Positions 1-7,408 of a stretch of DNA of 12,591 nt are shown here, piece by piece. How positions within the stretch are numbered: the first letter of the stretch is position 1; the number at the start of each line of letters is the position of its first letter. The position numbers and the translations under genes are program-made. The stretch lies in contig JAITBO010000263.1 in the NCBI GenBank assembly GCA_031283505.1, forward strand, positions 1 to 12,591, read 5' to 3'. Source of the stretch: Treponema sp. (GTDB lineage Bacteria; Spirochaetota; Spirochaetia; Treponematales; Breznakiellaceae). Below the pieces are notes generated by a model. It had not been told where the DNA came from. It made no database searches and was given only the letters and a program-made list of their open reading frames with translations.

Positions 1-2
1 CC

Positions 3-230
3 GCTGTTATCGCCTCAAGCGGCCTGAACTTTGATGTCATCGGGATAGACGAGAGGGTGATTTTACAGGAGCTCAGGATGCCGGAACTGGACCTCGATTC
101 TCTTCCGTCTTCCGGGAACCGGACGCCGGATCAGCCGGCCCGGACCAATACGCGGCGGAACCAGAGGAACCAGCGGGATCAGGGAGGATACGGTCTGGAA
201 ATACCGAGTTATAATCCGCTTTTGGACTAG
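3..230 (+). CDS. C-terminal part of an unidentified protein (truncated by window edge)
   Basis: One frame is open from the window edge to a TAG at 228-230, giving at least 75 residues. The first ~30 readable residues look folded, with alternating hydrophobic positions (a segment reading LNFDVIGIDERVILQEL). The rest is a low-complexity tail rich in Pro, Arg, Asn and Gln, ending in a short segment with Tyr and Leu. Such a tail fits a disordered basic C-terminus. I do not recognise the family, and the catalytic or binding part lies outside the window. The stop is 20 nt before the ParB-like gene, and the strong ribosome binding site of that gene lies in the gap, so the two are probably cotranscribed. 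An ATG at 78 is internal and is not preferred as a start, because the frame continues upstream without a stop. Confidence 0.55.
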   Translation, partial: AVIASSGLNFDVIGIDERVILQELRMPELDLDSLPSSGNRTPDQPARTNTRRNQRNQRDQGGYGLEIPSYNPLLD

Positions 231-250
231 GAAGATTTGAGGGGGGGACT

Positions 251-643
251 ATGCAAATTCCTGTACAAGACATCATCGTAAAAAAACGGATACGTCATGA
301 CATGGGGGACATTTCCGGCCTGGCAGAAAGTATGAAACGTTACGGCCAGATCAACCCTATCATGATAACCAAGAAAAACATCCTGATCGCCGGGAACCGC
401 AGGCTGAAAGCCGCCAAATACCTTGGCTGGAAAACCATCAACGCGGTAGTGGCGGATGTAAACGACAGAATTACCCGGATGGAATACGAAATAGAAGAAA
501 ACATCCAACGCCAGGAATTTAGCAATGAAGAAATCATCCATGCTACCCAGGAACTTAATAAACTAAAAAATCCCGGCTTTTTCAGGAAAATCCTGAACAT
601 CCTTGTATCGTTCTTTAAAAAAATCTTTAAAATTCCCGAATAA
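251..643 (+). CDS. Small ParB-N/Srx-domain protein with C-terminal amphipathic helix, no HTH
   Basis: The 130-residue product is nearly all a ParB N-terminal (ParB/Srx-fold) domain. Visible motifs are GNRR at residues 48-51, matching the GERR box of ParB proteins, and ENIQR at 83-87, matching the ENLQR box. In ParB and Noc these boxes form the CTP-binding pocket. The central helix-turn-helix and the C-terminal dimerisation domain of full-length ParB (about 280-300 residues) are absent. The last ~22 residues (109-130) form a Phe/Ile/Leu-rich helix with Lys/Arg at 112, 113, 123, 124 and 127, which looks like a membrane-binding amphipathic helix. The start is supported by a GAGGGGG ribosome binding site about 6-7 nt upstream. 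The gene follows the truncated upstream gene by 20 nt. The domain is clear; the function is not. It could be a CTP-dependent switch at the membrane, an accessory nucleoid protein, or a sulfiredoxin-fold enzyme. Confidence 0.85.
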   Translation: MQIPVQDIIVKKRIRHDMGDISGLAESMKRYGQINPIMITKKNILIAGNRRLKAAKYLGWKTINAVVADVNDRITRMEYEIEENIQRQEFSNEEIIHATQELNKLKNPGFFRKILNILVSFFKKIFKIPE

Positions 644-781
644 CTTTTTTACCCTGAAGCCCTTCCGTCAGGGAGGGCGCGGAAACGCCGTCCCCATAGT
701 CTGCATCTCTCCGGAAGGCGGAACCTGGCATTATCGCCGCCGCCGCGTCCCGGTCCCCCTTCCGTTTGCTCCCCCGGCGCG

Positions 782-956
782 TATAACCGGAACGTTTGCC
801 GTTATAACCGGAGACTCCGCCGTTATAACCGGAGACTTCCTCATTATAACCGGAGACTCCGCCGTTATAACCGGAGACTTCCCCGTTATAACCGGAGACT
901 TCCCCGTTATAACCGGAGATTCCGCCGTTATAACCGGAGACTTCCCCATTATAACC
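782..956. repeat. Tandem array of nine 21-bp palindrome-centred repeats
   Basis: The core TATAACC starts at 782, 803, 824, 845, 866, 887, 908, 929 and 950, a spacing of exactly 21 bp throughout. The unit is GTTATAACCGGAGA followed by a 7-nt variable part (CTCCGCC or CTTCCCC types). Seven of the first eight copies carry the 8-bp palindrome GTTATAAC or its variant ATTATAAC, as does the last; the first copy reads CGTATAAC. A further GTATAACGCC at 991-1000 lies exactly two periods after the last copy. A 21-bp period is two helical turns, so all palindromes would lie on one face of the DNA. Possible roles are an operator array, a partition- or iteron-like protein binding site, or a simple minisatellite. 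Confidence 0.9.
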
Positions 957-1087
957 GCCATTGTCTATCCTGTAAGTTTAATCATTGACAGTATAACGCC
1001 AATAGTCTGTCCTGTAACGGAAAAACGCCGCGCGGTATGGGGCAAAAAAAGTAAACGCCGATGCCCTGTGTTCGTATCCTGTCTACC

Positions 1088-1116
1088 TTGACAGTCAGAC
1101 CCCTGAAACGTAAAAT
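1088..1116 (+). promoter_or_regulatory. Sigma70-type promoter for the polysaccharide export gene
   Basis: TTGACA at 1088-1093 is separated by exactly 17 nt from TAAAAT at 1111-1116. This is a perfect -35 box, ideal spacing, and a -10 box with one mismatch. Transcription would start near 1123 and leave a leader of about 155 nt before the ATG at 1278. No better promoter is visible nearer that gene. Confidence 0.6.
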
Positions 1117-1164
1117 AGGTTTTTATAGTTCGCGGTTTATTAGGTTCCTGATTATATATGAGGT

Positions 1165-1190
1165 TTTCCCAAAACTTCAGTTTTGAGAAC
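1165..1190. repeat. Palindromic element in the export-gene leader
   Basis: CAAAAC (1170-1175) and GTTTTG (1180-1185) form a stem around TTCA, with imperfect pairing continuing outwards (TTTCC against GAGAA). It can fold in the RNA leader. The core, with part of its flanks, recurs in opposite orientation at 12407-12437, so it may belong to a dispersed repeat family. There is no T tract, so it is not a classical terminator. Confidence 0.55.
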
Positions 1191-1224
1191 GCAGCTTTGA
1201 TTCAAAAAAAACATGGGTTAGCCG

Positions 1225-1249
1225 GCAAAAGATAAAATATCTGTTTTGC
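1225..1249. repeat. Imperfect inverted repeat just upstream of the export gene
   Basis: GCAAAAGATA (1225-1234) faces TATC (1238-1241) and TTTTGC (1244-1249), with two unpaired bases (TG, 1242-1243). The hairpin would end 28 nt before the ATG and just before the AAAGGG ribosome binding site at about 1265. It could be an operator or a leader hairpin affecting translation; the sequence does not decide. Confidence 0.35.
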
Positions 1250-1277
1250 TGAAGTTTAAAGAAGAAAGGGTTTAATA

Positions 1278-3146
1278 ATGGGAAACAGGTGGATTGGATC
1301 AGTGGTTTTGTTTGTTATGCTCTTGTTTTATACCGCATCGTTGTCCGCGCAGGAAAAACAAATTCAGGGAAGTCAAATTCAGACTGAAAATACTACCCAG
1401 AATGCCCGCAGCATCTGGAATACTCAAAACGCCCAGAATACTCAAAATACCCAGAATGCTCAGAATACTCAAAACGTCCAAAATGCCCAGAATACTCAGC
1501 TTGCCCAGAATGCCCAGCTTGCCCGCTCCAATCCGGATTATCTGGTAACTGCGGGGGATGTCTATACCCTGGCATATAGCGCAAACGGGGCCGCCATAAC
1601 CTATGGAATTACTGTTGACAGCAGCTACCGGATCCGTATTTCCAATTTAGGGATACTTAACGCCGAGGGAAAGACCTTTCGGCAATTAAAAATCGATGCG
1701 GAAACCATCGTTTCCAATAACTATCCTCTAAGCGGAGTTCAGTTAGTTCTCAATCAGCCGGGGGTTTTCAGGGTCTTTGTGAACGGCGAAGTACATATCG
1801 CCACAGAAATTTCGACCTGGGCTCTGGCAAGGTTGTCCTCGCTCACCGAGCAGATGACCGCCTATGCTTCTTTGCGAAATATTACGGTCAAATCCGGCAA
1901 CGGCAAGGTAAGAACCTACGATCTTTTCAAAGCGGAACGTCTGGGAGATTTAAGCCAGAACCCCTATCTCCGCCCGGACGATGTAATCACTTTTAACCGT
2001 TTTGACAGGCAGGTAACCATTAACGGTTCGGTGGAACGTCCCGGCGTGTATCAGCTTTTTGACGATGAACACCTGAAAGACCTGATAGAAACCTATGCCA
2101 ACGGGTTTACTCCCTTTGCGGATAAAACCAGGATAGAACTGATACGGTATATAGAAAGCGGTTCCATCTCCGGGGACAGGCTGCTTTTAAAAAAAACCGA
2201 TGTTGATGAAAATTATATTCTGCGGAACTATGATATTGTTACTATCCCCGACATTAACGAGACCCGGCCGGTGGCAACGGTGGATCGCCTGGAACGCAGG
2301 ATCACCCTGGAAGGCGCGGTACGCCGTCCGGGGACCTACGATCTTTTACCCCACGAAAACCTTCGGGAGTTGATAGAAGTATATGGCGATGGTTTTATCC
2401 CTCTTGCGGACGCAACCCGCATGGAGTTGATCCGGTATGTAAACAGTGATTCTCTCGCGGGAGAAAAAATACGTATGGATGAAACAGCCCTGGACGATAA
2501 CTACTCTCTGGAAAATTATGATACGGTTTATATTCCTTCAATAGTTCAATTACGTCCGGTTTTCTTTATAGAAGGCGCCATCAAAAATACGGATGCGGAT
2601 ACAGCAGAACCTTCGGTTTCCTTCCAGCAGGTAGTCACCTTCAATAGCGGAGAGACCTATTCTTCCGTAGTACGAAGAAACGCCGGATGGTTTACGGCGG
2701 AGTCTGATACGCTGAATGCCTACATAGAACGGGGTACTGACAGGATACAGATAAACCTGAACCGTATCCTCTATGACGCGAGTTTCCGCAGTGAAATCCT
2801 CATCGAAGAATACGACAGGCTGATAATCCCCTTCCGGCAATATTTCATAACTGTGGCGGGAGCGGTGGGAACTCCTGGCCGGTATCCCTACATTCCTGAC
2901 CGTGAATGGGACTACTACATTTCATTGGCAGGGGGGTTCCTGCCGGGCCGGAATTTCGCAGATTCCGTAAGAATCCAGGATATTAACGGAAAAACGATAA
3001 AGAAAACCGACATCATCGGCCCCGAAACAACAATTACCGCGCAGACCAACCACTGGCTGTATTATTTCAGCCAGATCGCGCCTATAGTAACAACCGTACT
3101 ATCAATAGTTACGACTGTCATCTCAGTATCACTTATAGCACGGTGA
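1278..3146 (+). CDS. Polysaccharide export outer-membrane (OPX/Wza-like) protein with SLBB repeats
   Basis: The 622-residue product is probably the outer-membrane channel of a polysaccharide export system. Residues 1-24 form a signal peptide, with likely cleavage after SLSA. Residues 48-82 are a spacer of NTQ/NAQ tripeptides. Residues ~86-160 match the polysaccharide export N-terminal domain (DYLVTAGDVYTLAY, then an L-NQPG segment). SLBB-type strands follow near 163, 246, 342, 428 and 523, with the signatures NGSVERPGVY, EGAVRRPGTY and AGAVGTPGRY. Residues 244-332 and 340-428 are an ungapped duplication with about half the positions identical. The C-terminal ~23 residues are hydrophobic, as in Wza, where the last helix crosses the outer membrane. 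There is no lipobox Cys. At 622 residues it is longer than Wza (about 380). The ATG has AAAGGG about 7 nt upstream. No tyrosine kinase/copolymerase or glycosyltransferase lies nearby, and the gene converges with the ATPase operon at a distance of 41 nt. Confidence 0.88.
   Translation: MGNRWIGSVVLFVMLLFYTASLSAQEKQIQGSQIQTENTTQNARSIWNTQNAQNTQNTQNAQNTQNVQNAQNTQLAQNAQLARSNPDYLVTAGDVYTLAYSANGAAITYGITVDSSYRIRISNLGILNAEGKTFRQLKIDAETIVSNNYPLSGVQLVLNQPGVFRVFVNGEVHIATEISTWALARLSSLTEQMTAYASLRNITVKSGNGKVRTYDLFKAERLGDLSQNPYLRPDDVITFNRFDRQVTINGSVERPGVYQLFDDEHLKDLIETYANGFTPFADKTRIELIRYIESGSISGDRLLLKKTDVDENYILRNYDIVTIPDINETRPVATVDRLERRITLEGAVRRPGTYDLLPHENLRELIEVYGDGFIPLADATRMELIRYVNSDSLAGEKIRMDETALDDNYSLENYDTVYIPSIVQLRPVFFIEGAIKNTDADTAEPSVSFQQVVTFNSGETYSSVVRRNAGWFTAESDTLNAYIERGTDRIQINLNRILYDASFRSEILIEEYDRLIIPFRQYFITVAGAVGTPGRYPYIPDREWDYYISLAGGFLPGRNFADSVRIQDINGKTIKKTDIIGPETTITAQTNHWLYYFSQIAPIVTTVLSIVTTVISVSLIAR
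1419..1523 (+). repeat. Degenerate 9-nt coding repeat (NTQ/NAQ tripeptides)
   Basis: Within the export gene, codons 48-82 consist of about a dozen variants of AATACTCAA / AATGCCCAG, giving Asn-Thr-Gln, Asn-Ala-Gln, Asn-Val-Gln and Leu-Ala-Gln. Third positions vary (CAA/CAG, AAT/AAC), so the repeat is partly kept at protein level. Copy number could vary between strains without changing the frame. Confidence 0.85.
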
Positions 3147-3187
3147 TGAATATCCCTCTGCCGGATGAGTAAAAAAGGGCTGTTTTC

Positions 3188-4582
3188 TTATACCAGCGCC
3201 ATCGCAACGGCGTCCTTCATGTACCGTTCGATGTACTCCTGTTTAATCCGCAGCAGGTCTTCTCTGGGCAGGGTGGCAAGAACGGCCCAGCCCAGGTCCA
3301 GGGTATGCTCTATGCTCCGGTTTTCCATCTCCCCTTGGGTGAGGAACTTCTGTTCAAAGGTCTCTCCAAACTTTAAATACCGTTTATCCCCATCGGAAAG
3401 TTCCTCCTCCCCGATGATGGAAGCCAGGTTCCGTACCTGCTTCACCTTTGAGTAGGCGGCAAAAAGCTGGCTCGACACGTCCTTGTGATCTTCCCTGGTC
3501 ATGCCGGCCCCTATGCCGTCCTTCATGAGCCGGGAAAGGCTGGGGAGGCCGGCTACCGGCGGGTAGACCCCCCGCTGGGTAAGTTCCCGGTCCAGGACTA
3601 TCTGCCCTTCGGTAATGTACCCCGAAAGGTCCGGGATGGGGTGGCTGATGTCATCGTTCGGCATGGTGAGGATGGGGATTTGGGTGATGGACCCGGTGGA
3701 TCCGCTGATCTTCCCCGCCCGTTCGTAGAGGGCGGCCAGATCCGAATAGAGATAACCCGGATACCCCTTGCGGCTGGGAACTTCGCCCCGAATGGAAGAA
3801 ACCTCCCGCAGGGCTTCGCAGTAATTGGTCATGTCGGTCATGACCACGAGGACGTGCATATTCCTTTGGTAGGCCAGGTACTCCGCCGCGGTAAGGGCGC
3901 ACCGGGGCGCAACCAGGCGTTCCAGAGAGGGAGCGTCAGCCAATGACAGGAACACCACTACATTTGCCAGAACGCCGGAGCGCTCAAAATCGTCCAGGAA
4001 GAAACGGGCCACATCGTACTTGATGCCCATGGCGCAGAACACGATAACGAAAGATTCTTCGGAGGAGAGTATTTTGGCCTGGCGCACGATCTGGGCGGCC
4101 AGCCGGTTATGGGGCAGACCGTTCCCGGAAAAGATGGGGAGCTTCTGCCCCCGTATGAGGGTGTTCATCCCATCTATGGTGGAAATACCGGTCTGGATGA
4201 AATCCCGTGGATAAGTCCGGGCATAGGGGTTAATGGGAAGGCCGTTCACGTCCAGACAGGTTGAGGAGATGATGTCCCCGTAACCGTCTATGGGTTCCCC
4301 CAGGCCGTTGAAGATACGCCCCAAAAGGCCCGGTCCCACCCGGAGTTCCATAGGCTTACCTAAAAATTCCACCCGGCTGTCGTCGGCGGAAAGGCCGGTA
4401 TTGCTCCCGAAGATCTGGATGGCGGTCCAATCCTCGCTCATGTCCACTACCCGGCCCAGGCGGCGGCCCTCCGTCCGGTCGTACACCGCCACCACTTCGT
4501 TAAAGCCCACATTGCGGCTCCGCCCGGTGATGACCACCGGTCCCTCGATACGAACAAGCCCCCGGTATTCAACACCCCTCAT
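3188..4582 (-). CDS. atpB: V/A-type ATPase subunit B
   Basis: The 464-residue product is the non-catalytic B subunit, which alternates with A in the cytoplasmic A3B3 head. The N-terminal beta-barrel (to ~75) includes a GPVVITG segment. The nucleotide-fold region has the degenerate loop SGNGLPHNR (152-160) where A carries a true P-loop, as expected for B. The signature [15 protein letters not shown] and a later region with SRLMKDGIG, which supplies the residue reaching into the catalytic site, are both present. Length matches bacterial and archaeal B (about 455-465). The ATG has GGGAGG upstream at normal spacing and follows subunit A by 36 nt. It is the last gene of the operon. In most V/A operons subunit D comes next, but here the convergent export gene does. 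I see no GC-rich terminator in the 41-nt gap. Confidence 0.97.
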   Translation of the reverse strand: MRGVEYRGLVRIEGPVVITGRSRNVGFNEVVAVYDRTEGRRLGRVVDMSEDWTAIQIFGSNTGLSADDSRVEFLGKPMELRVGPGLLGRIFNGLGEPIDGYGDIISSTCLDVNGLPINPYARTYPRDFIQTGISTIDGMNTLIRGQKLPIFSGNGLPHNRLAAQIVRQAKILSSEESFVIVFCAMGIKYDVARFFLDDFERSGVLANVVVFLSLADAPSLERLVAPRCALTAAEYLAYQRNMHVLVVMTDMTNYCEALREVSSIRGEVPSRKGYPGYLYSDLAALYERAGKISGSTGSITQIPILTMPNDDISHPIPDLSGYITEGQIVLDRELTQRGVYPPVAGLPSLSRLMKDGIGAGMTREDHKDVSSQLFAAYSKVKQVRNLASIIGEEELSDGDKRYLKFGETFEQKFLTQGEMENRSIEHTLDLGWAVLATLPREDLLRIKQEYIERYMKDAVAMALV

Positions 4583-4618
4583 GGAGACCTCCCATGACGA
4601 GGGGAAACAATCGCGTTT

Positions 4619-6436
4619 TCATCTCAGACCTTCCTTTGTCTGGTAGCTTCGCTCCAGCTCATCCAGAGCCTGGCGCATCTCCCGTTCAAAGTCCGTAAGG
4701 GCTTCGGCGGCGTTTTGATTCGGCGTTTCGCTCTTGAGCCGGGAAAGCTTTTCCCGTATGGATGCGCCGGTCTCCCCTCCCGTAAGGGAAACGATCTTGA
4801 TGAGCGGCGCCCCGAGTTTGATGCAAACCTGGGAACGCTCATAAAAGGTCATGATGAGTTCCAGAAGCCTCACCTGTTTGGCCGGGACGCAGTACATATC
4901 TATCTCGTCAAAAGAATTCTGCTGCAAAAATCCGTCTTTGATGATCTCCGCCGTGAGGAGTACAAGCCGCTGATCATCGGGCAGGGCATCGGGACCTATG
5001 AGTCTGACAATTTCCGCAAGGCGCTGCTCTTTTTTAAGAAGGTCCAGGGCCTGCCGGCGCACACCGGCCCAGAGGGAATTTACTTTTTCCCACCAGGGCT
5101 GCACCTCCTCAGCGTATTCGGAATAGCTGTCGGTCCAGGAGATGGCCGGATAATGCCGCGCGTTAGCCAAGTCCCGGTCCAAAGCCCAGAAACAGCGGAT
5201 GAAGCGCTTGGTATGCTGGGTCACAGGCTCCGAGAAGTCGCCCCCCGGCGGAGACACGGCCCCGATGATGGAAACCGAACCTTCCACACCGGAAAAGGTC
5301 CTGACCCGGCCTGCCCGCTCGTAGAACTCGGCAAGCCTGGTGGGAAGGTAGGCGGGAAAACCCTCCTCCGCAGGCATCTCCTCCATACGTCCGGAAAGTT
5401 CCCGCAGGGCTTCGGCCCATCGGCTCGTAGAGTCCGCCATGATTGCCACATGGCAGCCCATATCCCGGTAGAACTCCGCCAGAGTCACGCCGGTATAAAT
5501 CGACACCTCCCTGGCGGCCACAGGCATATTGGAGGTGTTGGCGATAAGGATGGTACGTTCCATGAGGGACCGGCCACTCCGGGGGTCCGTAAGGTGCGGG
5601 AACTCGGTGAGTACATCAGTCATCTCGTTTCCCCGTTCCCCACAGCCTATGTAAATGATCACGTCCGCATCGCACCACTTGGCTACCGCGTGCTGGGTCA
5701 TGGTCTTGCCTGTGCCGAAGCCTCCGGGTATGGCGGCGGTCCCGCCTTTGGACAGGGGAAAAAATACGTCGATGACCCGCTGCCCCGTGACCAGGGGCTG
5801 ATCCGGGGGAAGCCGTTCCGCCACGGGCCTGGGTATACGGACAGGCCACCATTGGGCCAAGGAGATGTCTTCCTCCGCATCGGTTTTGGCAATCACGGTG
5901 TCGCAGGTGTAACTCCCTGGGGGAGCGAGTTCCAGAATGCGGCTCCCCCTGATACCGGGAGGAACCATGATGGTACAGGTAATGCTCTCGGTTTCCTTCA
6001 CCGTCCCCAGAGCCAGACTGGGAAAAGCCCGCGCCTCCTCCCCCTTTTCAAGTTTTTCCGCCAGTTCCCGGTTAGGAACAAAGGGCCAGAGCCTGGCGGT
6101 ATCCAGGGGATCTCCCCGGGAGCCGCTTTCCATGAAGGCACCGCTTGCCTTGAACAGAGTTTCCAGGGGCCGCTGTATCCCGTCATAGATGGTACCGATT
6201 AGCCCCGGACCCAGGTGGACCGAAAGAGGCCGGCCTGTAGAAAAGGCGGCGTCTCCTATCATAAGGCCCGTGTCGTCCTCGTAAACCTGAATCACCGCCT
6301 CGTCCTGCTCCAGGCGTATGATCTCCCCGGTGATGTGTTTTTTTCCTACTTCAACTACATCGAAAAGCCCCGCCGCGCCAAGGCCGGACGCATGGATTAT
6401 AGGCCCGGAAATACGCCGCACCCTGCCTTCAAGCAT
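4619..6436 (-). CDS. atpA: V/A-type ATPase catalytic subunit A
   Basis: The 605-residue product is the catalytic subunit of the V1/A1 head. It has an N-terminal barrel (to ~70), the non-homologous insertion typical of V-type A subunits (~110-200), the P-loop GGFGTGKT (238-245), the catalytic-glutamate motif GERGNEM (266-272) and the Walker B region [15 protein letters not shown]. The C-terminal helical part is complete. The P-loop differs slightly from the common GPFGSGKT form. The ATG at 6436 is preferred to one 11 codons earlier: a GGGAGAGGGG ribosome binding site lies at good spacing, and the protein then starts [12 protein letters not shown] as family members do. This start overlaps the end of subunit E by 8 nt, suggesting coupled translation. 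Subunit B follows after 36 nt. Confidence 0.97.
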   Translation of the reverse strand: MLEGRVRRISGPIIHASGLGAAGLFDVVEVGKKHITGEIIRLEQDEAVIQVYEDDTGLMIGDAAFSTGRPLSVHLGPGLIGTIYDGIQRPLETLFKASGAFMESGSRGDPLDTARLWPFVPNRELAEKLEKGEEARAFPSLALGTVKETESITCTIMVPPGIRGSRILELAPPGSYTCDTVIAKTDAEEDISLAQWWPVRIPRPVAERLPPDQPLVTGQRVIDVFFPLSKGGTAAIPGGFGTGKTMTQHAVAKWCDADVIIYIGCGERGNEMTDVLTEFPHLTDPRSGRSLMERTILIANTSNMPVAAREVSIYTGVTLAEFYRDMGCHVAIMADSTSRWAEALRELSGRMEEMPAEEGFPAYLPTRLAEFYERAGRVRTFSGVEGSVSIIGAVSPPGGDFSEPVTQHTKRFIRCFWALDRDLANARHYPAISWTDSYSEYAEEVQPWWEKVNSLWAGVRRQALDLLKKEQRLAEIVRLIGPDALPDDQRLVLLTAEIIKDGFLQQNSFDEIDMYCVPAKQVRLLELIMTFYERSQVCIKLGAPLIKIVSLTGGETGASIREKLSRLKSETPNQNAAEALTDFEREMRQALDELERSYQTKEGLR

Positions 6437-7052
6437 CAAGCGCCCCCTCTCCCAGAAGGGCGGCGGCAAGCTCCGCCCGTTTATTCAGCAACAGGGTTCC
6501 TATCACGGCATCTGCGGAAACAGTGATCCGCGTAGCCTGGGTATCCACTATCAGAGCAGGAAAGGTCCCCGGCGCTATATGCCGGTTTTCTTCCCCGGCT
6601 ATAGTCCACTTGCCCTGGGGGAACACCTTTTTAAGAAGCGATGCGGTTTCTTCCCCGCTGAGTCCCCTGGCGGCTGCTTTTCCTTCCGGCATGGAAGAAT
6701 CCAGTTCATCGGCCCGCTTTTTGAGTTCCCCTTCCAGGATGGCAAGGAGCCGGGACCGGGAAAGACCGGCAAGATAAAAAGAAGCGGCGTCTTTAAGAAG
6801 GGCCTCTATCTTTGAAAGCCGGGTCCGCCGCTTGTCCAGAGGGAGCCGGGCCATGATTTCACTCCGGCTTGCTTCAAGCCGGGCGGCATAACGATCCTTC
6901 ACTCCCTTCAGGGCCTTTTCGGTTTTCCTTTCCCATTTTTTAGTCCCGGAAGCAACGGTTTCATCCGCCGTCTTGAGGATACGCTGGGCCTTGCGCCGGG
7001 CGTCCTCCAGAATCTCCCTGTCCAGAACTTCAGTTGACTGCAATTCTTCCAT
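6429..7052 (-). CDS. atpE: V/A-type ATPase subunit E (peripheral stalk)
   Basis: The 207-residue product has the layout of subunit E. A long charged helix (residues ~12-110) with repeated Lys, Arg, Glu and Ala can form the peripheral-stalk coiled coil with the G/H subunit. A C-terminal alpha/beta domain (~125-200) caps the A3B3 head, including a segment ending in the strand [20 protein letters not shown]. Length is typical (185-210). The ATG has an AAGG site 6-7 nt upstream and lies 8 nt after the stop of subunit F. Subunit A overlaps its 3' end by 8 nt. Overall sequence conservation of E is weak, so the call rests on architecture, the C-terminal domain and operon position. Confidence 0.88.
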   Translation of the reverse strand: MEELQSTEVLDREILEDARRKAQRILKTADETVASGTKKWERKTEKALKGVKDRYAARLEASRSEIMARLPLDKRRTRLSKIEALLKDAASFYLAGLSRSRLLAILEGELKKRADELDSSMPEGKAAARGLSGEETASLLKKVFPQGKWTIAGEENRHIAPGTFPALIVDTQATRITVSADAVIGTLLLNKRAELAAALLGEGALDA

Positions 7053-7060
7053 AAAAAACC

Positions 7061-7402
7061 TTACACATGGATACCGATGGCTTCCCTGATAGACTCCACC
7101 AGCGTCTTCCGTCCTTCAAGACGCCCCAGAGGTCCGGGAATTTCCACCACCAGAGGATACTTGCCGGCAAGCTGCCACCGGGTAAGGATGTCCCCCAGCC
7201 AGTCCGCTACTTCTTCGGTCAGAATGAGGACCCGGCAGGTCTCCACATTAGGCAGCACCATCCCGGCGGTCTCGTCCCAGCCCTCGGTAATCTTACGGAA
7301 CGCCGCAAGGGCGTCCTCCGGTCCCAAAGCCGCCGTCCCGTCTATCCCGACAAAACGGAAAGCGGTAACCAGTTCGGGATCGCCGATGAAAAAATAATCC
7401 AC
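7061..7402 (-). CDS. atpF: V/A-type ATPase subunit F (central rotor stalk)
   Basis: The 113-residue product matches subunit F, a small Rossmann-like protein that binds subunit D in the central rotor shaft. The first strand FFIGDPELVTAFRFVGI, the middle segment VLILTEEVADWL and the late strand PLVVEIPGPLG are typical in order and spacing, and a C-terminal helix ends in AIGI. Length is usual (100-115). The start codon is GTG at 7402, with AAAGG shortly upstream; the stop of subunit K lies 6 nt before it. Its main partner, subunit D, is not encoded in the window. Confidence 0.93.
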   Translation of the reverse strand: MDYFFIGDPELVTAFRFVGIDGTAALGPEDALAAFRKITEGWDETAGMVLPNVETCRVLILTEEVADWLGDILTRWQLAGKYPLVVEIPGPLGRLEGRKTLVESIREAIGIHV

Positions 7403-7408
7403 CGGCCT

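Larger units (their letters stand above)
644..1277. other. Gene-poor intergenic stretch with repeat array, promoter and leader
   Basis: I see no convincing gene in these 634 nt. They hold, in order: a perfect 6-bp inverted repeat (CCCTGA 652-657 and TCAGGG 668-673) without a T tract; a GC-rich spacer; the 21-bp tandem array (782-956) and its displaced relative (992); a TTGACA-17-TAAAAT promoter (1088-1116); and the long leader of the polysaccharide export gene with two inverted repeats. An ORF of 162 codons (603-1091, +) crosses the array. It stays open because 21 is a multiple of 3 and it overlaps the ParB-like gene, so I treat it as spurious. Confidence 0.7.

Noticed and set aside
652..673. 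Inverted repeat CCCTGA/TCAGGG after the ParB-like gene as a terminator
   Set aside because: The loop is 10 nt and no T tract follows on either strand; the T run lies before the stem.
782..956. CRISPR array
   Set aside because: The 21-bp units are directly tandem, with no unique spacers, and no cas genes are nearby.
603..1091. 162-codon + strand ORF with VITGDSA/VITGDFP heptapeptide repeats
   Set aside because: It overlaps the ParB-like gene and owes its length to a 21-bp repeat that cannot shift frame. The N-terminal part has no protein-like pattern. Minus-strand frames across the array are open for the same reason (731-961).
3147..3187. Bidirectional terminator between the convergent genes
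   Set aside because: Only a 4-bp CCCT/AGGG pairing and A/T runs are visible. Termination probably occurs near here, but I cannot define a hairpin.
4715..6202. 495-codon + strand ORF opposite subunit A
   Set aside because: It is a shadow of the well-conserved subunit A gene, rich in Gly, Pro, Arg and His without any domain pattern. Other long + strand frames over the operon (3485-3946, 7067-7720, 9256-9921, 11240-12013) are rejected likewise.
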